Positions 1 to 10,315 of a DNA stretch of 59,080 bases are shown in pieces. The translations under genes were made by a program, and so were the position numbers. The notes under the pieces are model-generated. The model was not told the origin of the DNA and did no database searches. It was given only the letters and a program-made list of their open reading frames with translations. This stretch comes from Endomicrobium sp. (GTDB lineage: Bacteria > Elusimicrobiota > Endomicrobiia > Endomicrobiales > Endomicrobiaceae), in the NCBI GenBank assembly GCA_031289585.1, contig JAITPF010000016.1, positions 1 to 59,080 on the forward strand. Reading direction: 5' to 3'. Numbering within the stretch: position 1 is the stretch's first letter; each line of letters starts with the position of its first letter.

Positions 1-50
1 AGCCCAAGCCCAAGCCCAAGCCCAAGCCCGAGACCGAGCCCAATTCCTAG
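1..50 (+). repeat. GCCCAA-type tandem hexamer repeat, probably inside the 3' end of a coding region cut by the window edge
   Basis: (agccca)n; all three + frames are open at the edge and end at about 50 (PKPKPKPKPETEPNS*), 67 (AQAQ...) or 84 (SPSP...). Confidence 0.6.
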
Positions 51-217
51 ACGACTTCTCTATATAGCCACGCCAGGAGAATAAAAAGCGAGGAAAAAGC
101 AGATTGGAAAAGATGAAAATATAGATTGAATGAAGAAGCACTATGAAAGAAAGGAGGCAATAGAGTTGGGATTGAAGGATCAATGCAAGAATGAAATAGT
201 AAAAGAAAGAGTATGAA

Positions 218-261
218 AGGGGCTGTCCTTGGCGTAAAAAGGACAGCCCCTGTTGTGTTTT
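218..261 (+). terminator. Rho-independent terminator-like hairpin, possibly bidirectional
   Basis: AGGGGCTGTCCTT-ggcgtaaa-AAGGACAGCCCCT followed by a T-rich tail. Confidence 0.7.
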
Positions 262-322
262 AACCCACCCCTTTAACAGATACAATTTATTTGCAAAAAC
301 CACAAACTTTACTGTGTATCTT

Positions 323-1472
323 TTACAACGAGGTCTCTAAATATTTCTGGTCAATTAATCCTGCATCAATCCACTGCTTCACATCTTCGGCTGTAGGTTC
401 TTCGTCATCTTCAAGCTGCAAAACAAGCTCTCTTCTTTCCATTCTTAAACACGGTAATCTGCTTATCCCTTGCGTTCCATACGCCTACAAGCTGCCCTTT
501 GTAATATAAATTTTTACTTATTACTTCATCATTAAATGTGGTATATAATGTTCTGCCATCTATATCGTACCATATTGTTTCTTGATTAGTTCTGTTAAAA
601 GTAAACATAAGTTTTGACCCATTCCAAGAATAATCTATAACAACTGCTCCTTCAGCATTTTTTGTGTATTGCTGCCTGCCATTTTTGTAGTAGGTTGTTT
701 CTCTTGTTGACGGGTCATATGTATTATCTAAAACGTAGTCACCATTTTTATCATAAAGATAGTTATACTGTTCAAGAATTATGCCATCTTTATTTTCAGT
801 ATAAGTTACATTTCGATGTTCATCATAATGTGTCTTATTGCCGTACATATCTGTTCTTAAAATAAGTTTGTTTTTGTTGTCATATTCGTATTTTGCCGTG
901 AGGTTACCTTCATAATCTACATCATAAGCTACCAACCCTTTTTCATAAATTGTCTTGCCATGTGTTAGTTCATTTGTAATAGAAGTAACAGTTTTGCCAT
1001 AACTATTATACGTATATGTTTTTGTAAGATTTTTATCTTTATCGTACTCTTTTACAACATTTCCACCAAAACAGGTTTCTTTATAGGAAAGAATTTCTCC
1101 AAACTCATTTCTAACTTCTATAAGATTTGTTCCCTTAAGATTCTTTTCCGTACTTATAAGTTTTCCTTCAGCATCAAAAGTTTTTGCAATACCATTAAGA
1201 GAATAAGTAACTTGTCCGTCTTTAGATACGCTTACAGCAAGTTTACCCATAGGGGTAAAATATTGCTTATTTCCTAAAGAATCTGTTGCCTCCACAGGTC
1301 TGTTTGGTAGTATAGCCATCATTTGATTAGGTTTTGCAAAATCTTTCAAATCTTCTACACTTCTACCTTCAGGTCCTATAGAGTAAGGGTTATGTATAGA
1401 CAAAAGCTGAGCATTTAATTTTAATAATGGTGACATAAATATAAGAGATATTAATAGAATTATTTTTCTCAT
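323..1472 (-). CDS. Secreted repeat protein (YD/MORN-like repeats) with probable frameshift near the 3' end
   Basis: ORF 411..1472 with signal peptide and repeated Y-D-x-x-x-N/G units; after the in-frame stop an overlapping frame continues as ERRELVLQLEDDEEPTAEDVKQWIDAGLIDQKYLETSL* to 323. Confidence 0.6.
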
Positions 1473-1634
1473 ATCCTTCTCCTATTTTCCAACAAGAGTA
1501 TATATAATTGAGACAAAAAGCTACCTCTATAAATAAATGTGAAAAACTTATAAACTCTAAAGAAATTAAAGACAACAACAAACGCTAAAGCATTTCAATA
1601 TCATACTTTTACTAGCATCATTTTTCTTTTCAAG

Positions 1635-2036
1635 TTATTTTAGTGCTAAATTAAAATTTACGACATTAATACGCATTCTAATTACATTACCATTTATTTT
1701 TACATTATCTGTTCCTTCAACTACTGAATTAGGAACAACAATATTACCAAATACTGTTACCGGTTTGTCTAAATTTTTTAATAGGTTTGGAAGTTGATCT
1801 CCAAGTAAAATATAATACAAGCCATTGTTGCCTTTTAGATAGACAATATTGTCAACAGTCTGCTGTTTAATTATTCCTTTTACTTTTATCATAAACTCTG
1901 CGCTAGGAGGTTTTTGTTGCGGAGGTTTTGTATGTCTTACCATTATTACAGGAACAACAGCTATAAGAGCTACCAACCCAATAATTATTAATGCAAAAAC
2001 AATCCACTTTTTCTTATTGCTTTTTGACGGTTCCAT
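1635..2036 (-). CDS. Hypothetical membrane-anchored protein (N-terminal TM, small C-terminal domain)
   Basis: 133-aa ORF with single N-terminal TM. Confidence 0.6.
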   Translation of the reverse strand: MEPSKSNKKKWIVFALIIIGLVALIAVVPVIMVRHTKPPQQKPPSAEFMIKVKGIIKQQTVDNIVYLKGNNGLYYILLGDQLPNLLKNLDKPVTVFGNIVVPNSVVEGTDNVKINGNVIRMRINVVNFNLALK

Positions 2037-2137
2037 AATAAAATGCCTCCATTAAATTAATTAGCGAGACCCCTTTACTCTCATAGAATTATATCTTTTT
2101 TTTGATTAATTTAGCAATACATACACACACACGTAAT

Positions 2138-2166
2138 TGGACAGAAAATAAAATATTTGATATAAT
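2138..2166 (+). promoter_or_regulatory. sigma70-like promoter upstream of rpsO
   Basis: TGGACA-17 nt-TATAAT. Confidence 0.65.
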
Positions 2167-2222
2167 TTCAAATTGAAGTTGTAGAATTATTAAAGCGTAA
2201 TAAAAGATAAGGAGTCATAAAT

Positions 2223-2483
2223 ATGGCATTTGAAAAAAAAGCAGTAGTTGAGCAGTTTAAAACGCATGCGACTGATACTGGCTCTCCTGAAGTTCAGATT
2301 GCTCTTTTTACAACGAGGATTAAATATCTTTCAGATCATTTTCAGAAATTTCCGAAAGATTTTGGTTCAAGAGTAGGATTTCTTAAAGTGATAGGTCAGA
2401 GAAGAAGATTGTTGGACTATATTAAGAAACATAACAAAGACAGTTATTCTTCATTAATTAAAAAATTAGATCTTAGGAAGTAA
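2223..2483 (+). CDS. rpsO: 30S ribosomal protein S15
   Basis: HATDTGSPEVQIALFTTRI and RRRLLDYI motifs. Confidence 0.97.
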   Translation: MAFEKKAVVEQFKTHATDTGSPEVQIALFTTRIKYLSDHFQKFPKDFGSRVGFLKVIGQRRRLLDYIKKHNKDSYSSLIKKLDLRK

Positions 2484-2581
2484 AAAATAATAGCCCTGCA
2501 GAGCTACAAGCGCCATAAAGGGTACAAAGAAATGCCTATTTATCTAAGCATTTTTTGTATTTTTTGTGGGAAGACTGTTAG

Positions 2582-4666
2582 GTGATGGAGTTAAAAGTGG
2601 AATATTTTAAAAAAGAAGTAAAAGTTGACGGTAAAGAATTTACTATTGAATCCGGTAAAGTTGCAAAGCAGTCAAATGGTTCCTGCACTGTAAGAATTGG
2701 AGATACAATAGTTTTAGTTACAGCAGTTGCTTCAAAAAACCCTAAAGTTGGCATAGATTTTATGCCTTTAACAGTAGACTACAGAGAAAGAACTTATGCT
2801 GCCGGCAGAATACCAGGTGGTTTCTTTAAAAGAGAAGCTAGACCAAGAGATAGTGAGATATTAGTAAGCAGGCTTATAGATAGAAGTATCAGACCTCTTT
2901 TTTCTGAGTATTGGAGAAACGATACGCAAATTTCCGCGATTGTTCTTTCACATGATGGTGAAAGTTATTCAGAAATAGCAGCTATTTTAGGTGCTTCTGT
3001 TGCATTATACACCTCTGATTTGCCTTTTGTAACGCCTATAGCGTCTGTAAGAATAGGGAAAATAAATGGACAGCTTGTTGTAAATCCTTCAATTGCAGAT
3101 CGGAAATTGAGTGTTTTAGACTTAATTGTTAGCGGAACTGAGGAAGCTTTGACAATGGTTGAAGCTGGCGCACAGGAACTTTCAGAATCTGAAATGCTTG
3201 ATGCTTTAAACCTTGCAAGAGAAACGATAAAAAAAATATGCTTATTTCAGAAGGAACTTCCTACAAAAATAAAAACTACAGTTGCAGAACCTCAATATAA
3301 CCCATCATTGAAAGCAGACATTGAAGCTGAAGCTATTTCAAAAGCCGAAGCTGGTGTTGTGATTAAAGAAAAGGGCAATAGAGAGTTTTTTTGGGATTCA
3401 TTTAAAAAAGATATATCAGCGAGACTTCTCGAAAAGTATCCGGAAGAATTACCAATAACAATAGATGTGATATTAGAAGATATTTTTTATAAAAAGGCAA
3501 GAGAACTTGTTTTAAATAAAAAAGTTCGTACAGATGGGCGCGGTTTGGAAGAGATAAGGCCTATAACCTGTGAAACTAATGCGCTTCCAAGAGTTCATGG
3601 TTCGAGTTTATTTACAAGGGGACAGACTCAGGCTTTAGTAACAGTCACACTTGGAACTCCGGGCGATATGCAGATTATGGATGAGCTTGCTGGTGAGTAT
3701 AAAGAACGTTTTCTGCTTCATTATAATTTCCCTGGTTTTGCAACAGGTGAACCTAAAAATGAAAGATCTACAAGTAGAAGAGAAATTGGACATGGGAATT
3801 TGGCTAAAAGAGCTTTAATGCCTATTTTGCCAAAAGAAGAAGACTTTGGTTATACAATAAGAATAGTATCGGACATATTAGAGTCTAATGGTTCTTCTTC
3901 TATGGCTTCAGTTTGTGGAGGTTCACTTGCTTTGTTTAATGCAGGTGTTCCTGTAAAATCAAGTTGTGCTGGTGTTGCTATGGGGCTTATGAAAGAAGGT
4001 AACAACTATGTTATTTTAACAGATATTATGGGAATGGAAGATCATCTTGGAGATATGGATTTTAAAGTTGCGGGCACAAGAAAAGGTATTACCGCTCTTC
4101 AAATGGACATAAAAATTTCAGGACTTACGACTGAAATAATGTCTCAGGCTCTTGATCAGGCAAAACGTGGAAGATTTTTTATATTAGATAAAATGGATGA
4201 AGCAGTTTCAGTTCCTGAAAATAATCTTTCGAATTTTGCACCTCGTATGGCAACTTTAACAATCCCTCAAAGTAAAATAGGTGAACTTATAGGTCCTGGT
4301 GGAAAAAATATAAGAAAAATTCAGGAAGATAATAACGTTAAAATAGATATTGAAGAAACTGGCAAAGTATTTATTTCAGGTATAGAATATACAGGTGTTG
4401 AATCTGCAAAAGCATATGTTGAATCATTGACAGCTGAAGTAGAAGTCGGAAAAATTTATAAAGGCAAAATTGTAAAAATAATGGCGTTTGGTGCTTTTGC
4501 CGAAATTTTACCAGGTCAAGAAGGATTAATACACATTTCTCAGCTTTCAAATCAACATACAAGAAAAGTAGAGGATATTGTAAAAGAAGGCGATGAAGTT
4601 AAGGTTAAAGTAATTGAAATTGATAAACAAGGAAGAATAAATTTAAGCATAAAAGCAGCTTTATAA
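2582..4666 (+). CDS. pnp: Polyribonucleotide nucleotidyltransferase (PNPase)
   Basis: RNase PH domains, KH (IGPGGKNIRKIQ) and S1 domain; follows rpsO. Confidence 0.97.
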   Translation: MMELKVEYFKKEVKVDGKEFTIESGKVAKQSNGSCTVRIGDTIVLVTAVASKNPKVGIDFMPLTVDYRERTYAAGRIPGGFFKREARPRDSEILVSRLIDRSIRPLFSEYWRNDTQISAIVLSHDGESYSEIAAILGASVALYTSDLPFVTPIASVRIGKINGQLVVNPSIADRKLSVLDLIVSGTEEALTMVEAGAQELSESEMLDALNLARETIKKICLFQKELPTKIKTTVAEPQYNPSLKADIEAEAISKAEAGVVIKEKGNREFFWDSFKKDISARLLEKYPEELPITIDVILEDIFYKKARELVLNKKVRTDGRGLEEIRPITCETNALPRVHGSSLFTRGQTQALVTVTLGTPGDMQIMDELAGEYKERFLLHYNFPGFATGEPKNERSTSRREIGHGNLAKRALMPILPKEEDFGYTIRIVSDILESNGSSSMASVCGGSLALFNAGVPVKSSCAGVAMGLMKEGNNYVILTDIMGMEDHLGDMDFKVAGTRKGITALQMDIKISGLTTEIMSQALDQAKRGRFFILDKMDEAVSVPENNLSNFAPRMATLTIPQSKIGELIGPGGKNIRKIQEDNNVKIDIEETGKVFISGIEYTGVESAKAYVESLTAEVEVGKIYKGKIVKIMAFGAFAEILPGQEGLIHISQLSNQHTRKVEDIVKEGDEVKVKVIEIDKQGRINLSIKAAL

Positions 4667-4694
4667 TATAAACTTTTTATTTTAAAGGGTTAAT

Positions 4695-5147
4695 ATGGAT
4701 AATAGCATTAGAAGCAAAGTAAAATCTCTTTATGAAATAATGCAAGATGAAAAGATTCAAGAACTTAAGGTAAATTCAAAAGATTGCAGTATTTGTATAA
4801 AACGCAAAGATCCAAATGAAAATAATCATATTGTAGTTCAAAAGAAACAAACTGCTGTACAAAAACCTGTGGTTTCTGAAGACAATCAAAAAGAATTGAT
4901 AACTTTGGTCGAAACGATAAAATCTCCAATAACAGGTGTATTTTATAAATCTCCATCACCTTCGTCTCCTTCATTTATAAATGAAGGAAATATTGTGGAA
5001 ATTGGAAAGACAGTATGTATAATTGAAGCAATGAAAGTTATGAATGAGATAAAAGCTATCTTCAAAGCAAAAATAGTAAAAATATTAGTAGATAATGGAA
5101 CCTCAGTAAATTCAGGACAGGACTTATTTGAAATAGAAAAGGTATAA
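4695..5147 (+). CDS. accB: Biotin carboxyl carrier protein of acetyl-CoA carboxylase
   Basis: C-terminal biotinyl domain with EAMKVMNEI. Confidence 0.88.
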   Translation: MDNSIRSKVKSLYEIMQDEKIQELKVNSKDCSICIKRKDPNENNHIVVQKKQTAVQKPVVSEDNQKELITLVETIKSPITGVFYKSPSPSSPSFINEGNIVEIGKTVCIIEAMKVMNEIKAIFKAKIVKILVDNGTSVNSGQDLFEIEKV

Positions 5148-5150
5148 ATA

Positions 5151-5357
5151 ATGAGCAAAATGTCTTGGAAGGTAGGCTCTGCTGCAGGTGAAATTTGGCG
5201 GTATTTGTCTAAAAATGGCGAAGCATCACCGATAAAAATAAAAGCAAGTCTAGGTATGTCCAATACAATGCTCTATCTTGCGTTAGGTTGGCTTTCAAGA
5301 GAAGATAAAGTAATTATCAATCAAGTCGAATATAGCTATAGAGTTTCTTTAAAATAA
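5151..5357 (+). CDS. Small winged-helix protein (DUF2582-like)
   Basis: 68 aa: KVGSAAGEIWRYLSKNGEASPIKIKASLGMS...LALGWLSREDKV. Confidence 0.65.
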   Translation: MSKMSWKVGSAAGEIWRYLSKNGEASPIKIKASLGMSNTMLYLALGWLSREDKVIINQVEYSYRVSLK

Positions 5358-5566
5358 TTTCCTAAAATATAACAACCTTTAGAGTTTGTTCAATACTAAT
5401 AGGACGAAAGTGTTGTTTGGGTTTTTGAGGAAATTTTGGCTGTTTTGTGATAGGCAATATTGAATTGAATTGACAGAACAACTTTAATCTTGTAATTTTT
5501 TTGTTATCATCTTTTTTCCCCTCTGTACTTTATTTTTCTCACAAGCGTAGAGTAGGAAGTGATGGT

Positions 5567-7756
5567 ATGAGACTTGGTAAAAGGTGTTCTTTTGTGAAAA
5601 AAAACAAAGAAGCTAAAAATAAAAAACAAAATAATTTAAAAAGAAACAGAGAAGCTGCAGCTCTATTTTTTGTTTTGGCGTCTTTTTTAAGCGCTTATGT
5701 TTTTATTGTTCCAACTAAATCGGGGGTACTTGGTCAAGCGTTCTCTACTGTAATGTTTGGTGTATTTGGGACAGCATCTTATATTCTACCTCTAGTTTTT
5801 TTACATTATTTTATAATACATATTAGACAATCTGTAGAGTTAAGAGAAAGACTTGATTTTATATGGTCCATTATCTGTCTTGTTTCTTCTTCTGTCTTAT
5901 TTGAAGCAATGCATTTTATATTCGCACTTAAAGTTTTTGGTGGTTGGATTGGCAGTAATTTATATCCATTTTTTAAAGAACTTCTTGACGTATGGCTTGG
6001 TTTTGCTGTTATTGCAACAATTTCTGTGTTTTCTGTTGCAAAACTTTTAAGGATTTCACTAAGTTCATATATATATAATTTTCTAAAAAAATTAAAAGAA
6101 GATGTAATAAAATCAAATGAAGAAAAAAAATTTCAAAATACAATTCAAAAAAAGAGACAAGAACCTGTAATACAACAGAAATTTATGCCAGAAGTTTCTA
6201 AATCTAAACCTATGCCAAATATTGTAAGTAAGCAAGAAAAAGAAGAAAATGGAAAAGATCAGTCAATTATTGAACAAGAAAAAATCTACAGCAAAACTTT
6301 TGATTATAAACTTCCTCCTACTTATCTGCTTAAGAATGATTCTGCCACAGGTTTTGAGAAAAATAAAGATGAACTTTTAGATAGAGCAGAACTTTTGAGA
6401 ACCACTCTTGCAGATTTTGGTATAACTGCAGAGGTTAAGGATATTATTCCGGGTCCTGTAGTAACTCGTTATGATTTGGTTTTAGCTCCAGGAATAAGAA
6501 TTCAGACTGTATCTAATATTATAGATAATATTTCTCTTACTATGCGTACTGCATCAATAAGAGTTGTTCCTATACCTGAGAAAGCGGCAGTAGGAATAGA
6601 AGTGCCTAATCCATCAAGTGTTATTGTTGGCTTAAGAGGAATTTTAGAAAGCAATGCTTTTGAAAATTCCAAACCATTGCTTACTTTAGCTTTAGGAAAA
6701 ACAACTGATGGGATAGGTTATATAACTAATTTAACTTCAATGCCACATCTTCTAATTGCAGGAGCTACTGGTTCAGGAAAAAGTGTGGGCATTCATACAA
6801 TAATACTTTCTATTTTATATAAGGCTCGTCCTGATGAAGTGAAATTTATGTTAATTGATCCTAAACGCGTTGAAATGCCTATATATAAAGATATTCCACA
6901 TATGTATAATCCATGCACCAGAGCAGCTGATGCAGATATCATAACAAATCCTAGAGAAGCTGCTGCAGCTTTAAAAAAACTAGTGTCTGTTATGGATGAA
7001 AGATATGCGAAATTTGCTAAAGAAATGGTGAGAAATATTGAAGATTACAATAATAAAATGGTTGAAATTGGTGGAGAAAAAGAATTTTATATTATTGTTA
7101 TAATTGATGAACTTGCAGATTTAATGCTTGTAGTACAGAAAGAAATAGAAGATTCTATACAGCGTTTAGCTCAAATGGCACGAGCTGTAGGCATACATTT
7201 AATTCTTGCAACACAACGACCTTCAGTTAACGTTATAACTGGTATTATTAAAGCTAACTTCCCTGCAAGACTTTCATTTCAGACAACATCTAAAATAGAT
7301 TCAAGAGTTATTTTAGATATGCTTGGAGCAGAAAGTTTAATGGGTAAAGGCGATATGTTGTTTTTACCGCCTGGAGAAGCAAGACCTGTTCGTCTTCAAG
7401 GAGCTTATGTTGCATTGAAAGAAGCTGAAAAGATTATATCTTTTATAAATGATCAAAATTTCCCTAGAATGTATGAGCCCATTGCTGTTGAAGTTTCAGG
7501 CAAGAGTGGCTTTAATCCAAACGAAGAAAAAGGGATGAAAGATTTACTTCCGGCTCTTAAACTTATAAATGATCGTAAGCGTATATCTCAGGATTTGCTT
7601 AAGGCAAATTTTGGTGGTTCAGCACGAGCTACAAACATATTGAGTATTCTTGAAACAGAAGGTTTTATAACAAAACCAGAAGGTACTAATAAGTGGCAAA
7701 TAGATTATGAAAAAATAACACAATACTTAGAAGACAAAGTGGAGATTAAAGAGTGA
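5567..7756 (+). CDS. ftsK: DNA translocase FtsK/SpoIIIE
   Basis: N-terminal TMs, GATGSGKSVGIH Walker A, C-terminal gamma winged helix; start reassigned from 5501 to ATG 5567. Confidence 0.93.
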   Translation: MRLGKRCSFVKKNKEAKNKKQNNLKRNREAAALFFVLASFLSAYVFIVPTKSGVLGQAFSTVMFGVFGTASYILPLVFLHYFIIHIRQSVELRERLDFIWSIICLVSSSVLFEAMHFIFALKVFGGWIGSNLYPFFKELLDVWLGFAVIATISVFSVAKLLRISLSSYIYNFLKKLKEDVIKSNEEKKFQNTIQKKRQEPVIQQKFMPEVSKSKPMPNIVSKQEKEENGKDQSIIEQEKIYSKTFDYKLPPTYLLKNDSATGFEKNKDELLDRAELLRTTLADFGITAEVKDIIPGPVVTRYDLVLAPGIRIQTVSNIIDNISLTMRTASIRVVPIPEKAAVGIEVPNPSSVIVGLRGILESNAFENSKPLLTLALGKTTDGIGYITNLTSMPHLLIAGATGSGKSVGIHTIILSILYKARPDEVKFMLIDPKRVEMPIYKDIPHMYNPCTRAADADIITNPREAAAALKKLVSVMDERYAKFAKEMVRNIEDYNNKMVEIGGEKEFYIIVIIDELADLMLVVQKEIEDSIQRLAQMARAVGIHLILATQRPSVNVITGIIKANFPARLSFQTTSKIDSRVILDMLGAESLMGKGDMLFLPPGEARPVRLQGAYVALKEAEKIISFINDQNFPRMYEPIAVEVSGKSGFNPNEEKGMKDLLPALKLINDRKRISQDLLKANFGGSARATNILSILETEGFITKPEGTNKWQIDYEKITQYLEDKVEIKE

Positions 7757-7804
7757 AAAATGAACTAAACAATATATCCCACAACATACACCTTTTCATT
7801 GTAA

Positions 7805-7848
7805 AGATTGTCACGATTGCTACGTAGCCCCTCGCAGCCTTTGACAAT
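7805..7848. repeat. Degenerate copy of the GTCATTGCGA...GCAATCT palindromic repeat
   Basis: agattgtcacgattgctacgtagcccctcgcagcctttgacaat resembles agattgccacgttgctacgcaactcgcaatgac. Confidence 0.6.
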
Positions 7849-8147
7849 GTGCAATTGTTACTTAAAAATAATATACTTTATACTTTTAAGTTATTGAAAG
7901 GTGGTCATCGAGATTGATCTTAAATTAGTGGGAAAGAGGACTCCCCCCCCCTACTTTTCGTATTGAAATAGCCTCTTTGTATATTTCATCGCAATTGCAA
8001 ATGGTAGTTGAAACTAAAGATTTGTTATTTCAGAATGTTTTGGCAGGAAATAATAACGCATGACTATTGCGCCAGTTTTTAAAAATTGTTCGTAATCGAT
8101 ACCTTTTTCAAACGCATTAATGAATACAAGGTCTTATATTTTCTTTA

Positions 8148-10247
8148 TTAAAAAGCATTTAATAATTTTTGATAACTTGTCATTGACCAGTACTCATCTG
8201 CAACCAAATCTTCGGCAGTGTCAATTTTTTTTCTCAAGTTTGCCAAAATTTCTGCGCCTTTAGATGCAAATTTATCAGCGGTTTGAAAAATATTACTATG
8301 TTCTTCAAAAAGAAAACTTTCCATATCAAAAACATATTTTCTGACATCGTCGTAAATTTTAACTAAAGTTTCGAGTTCATGTGATAAAGATTCTGCTTTT
8401 ATATTTAGTTTGTTTAAGTTCTTGCTTGTTTTTGCTAAAAGGTTTATCTGTTTAAGAATTGCGGGAAGCAGTAAAGTGTTTACAATTTTTATTGCATACT
8501 TGTATTCAATTTCCTTTATTTTGACATAGTTTTCAAGTTTAATTTCTACTTTAGATCTCAACTCTCTTTCAGTTAATATATTATATTTTGAAAAAGCTTT
8601 TATTACATCATCTGCAAGGAAAAGCTTTAATGCTTCAGGGGTATTTTCAGCGTTAGGTAGGCCTCTTCTTGCAGCTTCTTTATGCCAATCTTGTGAATAT
8701 CCATTCTTCTCAAATCTTATGTCTTTTGTTTCTTTTATTATTTCCTTAACAACTTCCAAAGCTTTCTTTTTTACATCTATGTCGCTTTTTTTTGCTTCAA
8801 TTCTCTTATAAATTTCGTCAAAACCATAAGCTGCTAAAAGATTTAATATAGTTCCCACTTCGGCAGGATTTGCTGAAGAGCCAAGAGCTCTGAACTCAAA
8901 TTTATTACCAGTAAAAGCAACAGGTGATGTTCTGTTTCTGTCGGAATAATCTTTGTTGACTTTTGGAAGATTTTGTACGCCTAATGTAATTTCATTTACT
9001 TCTTTTTCATTTATCACGCCTGCTTTTTCTATTGAATCTAAAATATTGTTTACAAATTCTCCGAGATAAACTGACATAATTGCCGGAGGAGCTTCATTTG
9101 CACCAAGTCTGTGATCGTTACCTGCGTCTGCAACGCTTGCTCTTAAAATTCCACCGAATTTTTTTACGCCAAGCAAGACTGCGCTGATTGCTAAAAGAAA
9201 CGCTATGTTTTTAAGTGGAGATTTTGAAGGTTCAAAATAATTTGCACCAATATTATCGCCTATAGACCAGTTAAAATGTTTTCCTGATCCATTTACACCG
9301 GCAAAAGGTTTTTCGTGAAGAATGGCAACCATATTGTGCTTATCAGCAACTTTCTTTAGAATTTCCATTATCTGCAAGTTATTGTCTATAGCTAAATTTT
9401 CTTCTTGATGAAGAGGAGCAAGCTCAAACTGGTTGGGGGCAACTTCGTTATGTCTTGTTTTTATTGGAATACCTTTGCGATAAAGTTCATGATCAACATC
9501 TTCCATAAATTTTAAAATATTTTCTTTAATATTTCCAAAATAATGGTCTTCCATTTGTTGCCCTTTTGCAGGTTTATTGCCAAATAAAGTTCTTCCGGTA
9601 ACTGTAATGTCAGGTCTTGTTTTTACAGCTTCTTTGGAAAGGAGGAAATATTCTTGTTCTATTCCAGCAAAAACTTTTATCTGTTTTGCGTTTTTATTTC
9701 CAAGAAGTTTTTGAAGATTTATTACCTTTTCGTTTAAAACAGTAAGCGATTTGAGCAAAGGAGTCTTAAGATCTAGAACTTCACCTGTCCATGAAAGGAA
9801 AACTGAAGGAATTACCAAAGTCTTTGTTCTCCCTGCTTCAAGAAGAAATACTGGAGATGTGGGATCCCATGCGGTATATCCTCTTGCTTCAAAGGTTGAT
9901 CTTATTCCACCTGAAGGGAAAGAAGATGCATCAGGTTCAGATTGTACAAGTTGTGAGGCTGAGAATCTTTCTATAATTTCTCCGCCTTCACCGTAATCTA
10001 TAAATGAATCGTGTTTCTGAGCAGTACCACCTCTTTGAGGCTGAAACCAATGTGTAAAATGTGTTGCTCCGTTTTCAAGTGCCCATTCTTTCATTGCATG
10101 TGCAACTTCACCAGCTATTGTTTGATCTAAAGGTTCTAAATTATCAATAGCCGCTATAAGCTTTTTGTAAATGTTTTTGCTTAATTTTTGTTCCATTACT
10201 TTCTTTGTGAATACTAATTCACCATAATAATCATGGATTGATTGCAT
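8148..10247 (-). CDS. glnN: Type III glutamine synthetase
   Basis: ~700 aa GSIII-type protein: HFTHWFQPQRGGTAQKHDSF, NGSGKHFNWSI, RLGANEAPPAIMSVYLGE. Confidence 0.95.
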   Translation of the reverse strand: MQSIHDYYGELVFTKKVMEQKLSKNIYKKLIAAIDNLEPLDQTIAGEVAHAMKEWALENGATHFTHWFQPQRGGTAQKHDSFIDYGEGGEIIERFSASQLVQSEPDASSFPSGGIRSTFEARGYTAWDPTSPVFLLEAGRTKTLVIPSVFLSWTGEVLDLKTPLLKSLTVLNEKVINLQKLLGNKNAKQIKVFAGIEQEYFLLSKEAVKTRPDITVTGRTLFGNKPAKGQQMEDHYFGNIKENILKFMEDVDHELYRKGIPIKTRHNEVAPNQFELAPLHQEENLAIDNNLQIMEILKKVADKHNMVAILHEKPFAGVNGSGKHFNWSIGDNIGANYFEPSKSPLKNIAFLLAISAVLLGVKKFGGILRASVADAGNDHRLGANEAPPAIMSVYLGEFVNNILDSIEKAGVINEKEVNEITLGVQNLPKVNKDYSDRNRTSPVAFTGNKFEFRALGSSANPAEVGTILNLLAAYGFDEIYKRIEAKKSDIDVKKKALEVVKEIIKETKDIRFEKNGYSQDWHKEAARRGLPNAENTPEALKLFLADDVIKAFSKYNILTERELRSKVEIKLENYVKIKEIEYKYAIKIVNTLLLPAILKQINLLAKTSKNLNKLNIKAESLSHELETLVKIYDDVRKYVFDMESFLFEEHSNIFQTADKFASKGAEILANLRKKIDTAEDLVADEYWSMTSYQKLLNAF

Positions 10248-10315
10248 AACATCCCCCCCCTATTTATCATCGCAAGTCAATGAAATTAGTGTAGCGATTA
10301 GATTAATTGTTAAAA

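Noticed and set aside
5501-5566. Upstream start of FtsK at 5501
   Set aside because: Extension lacks an obvious RBS; ATG 5567 preferred.
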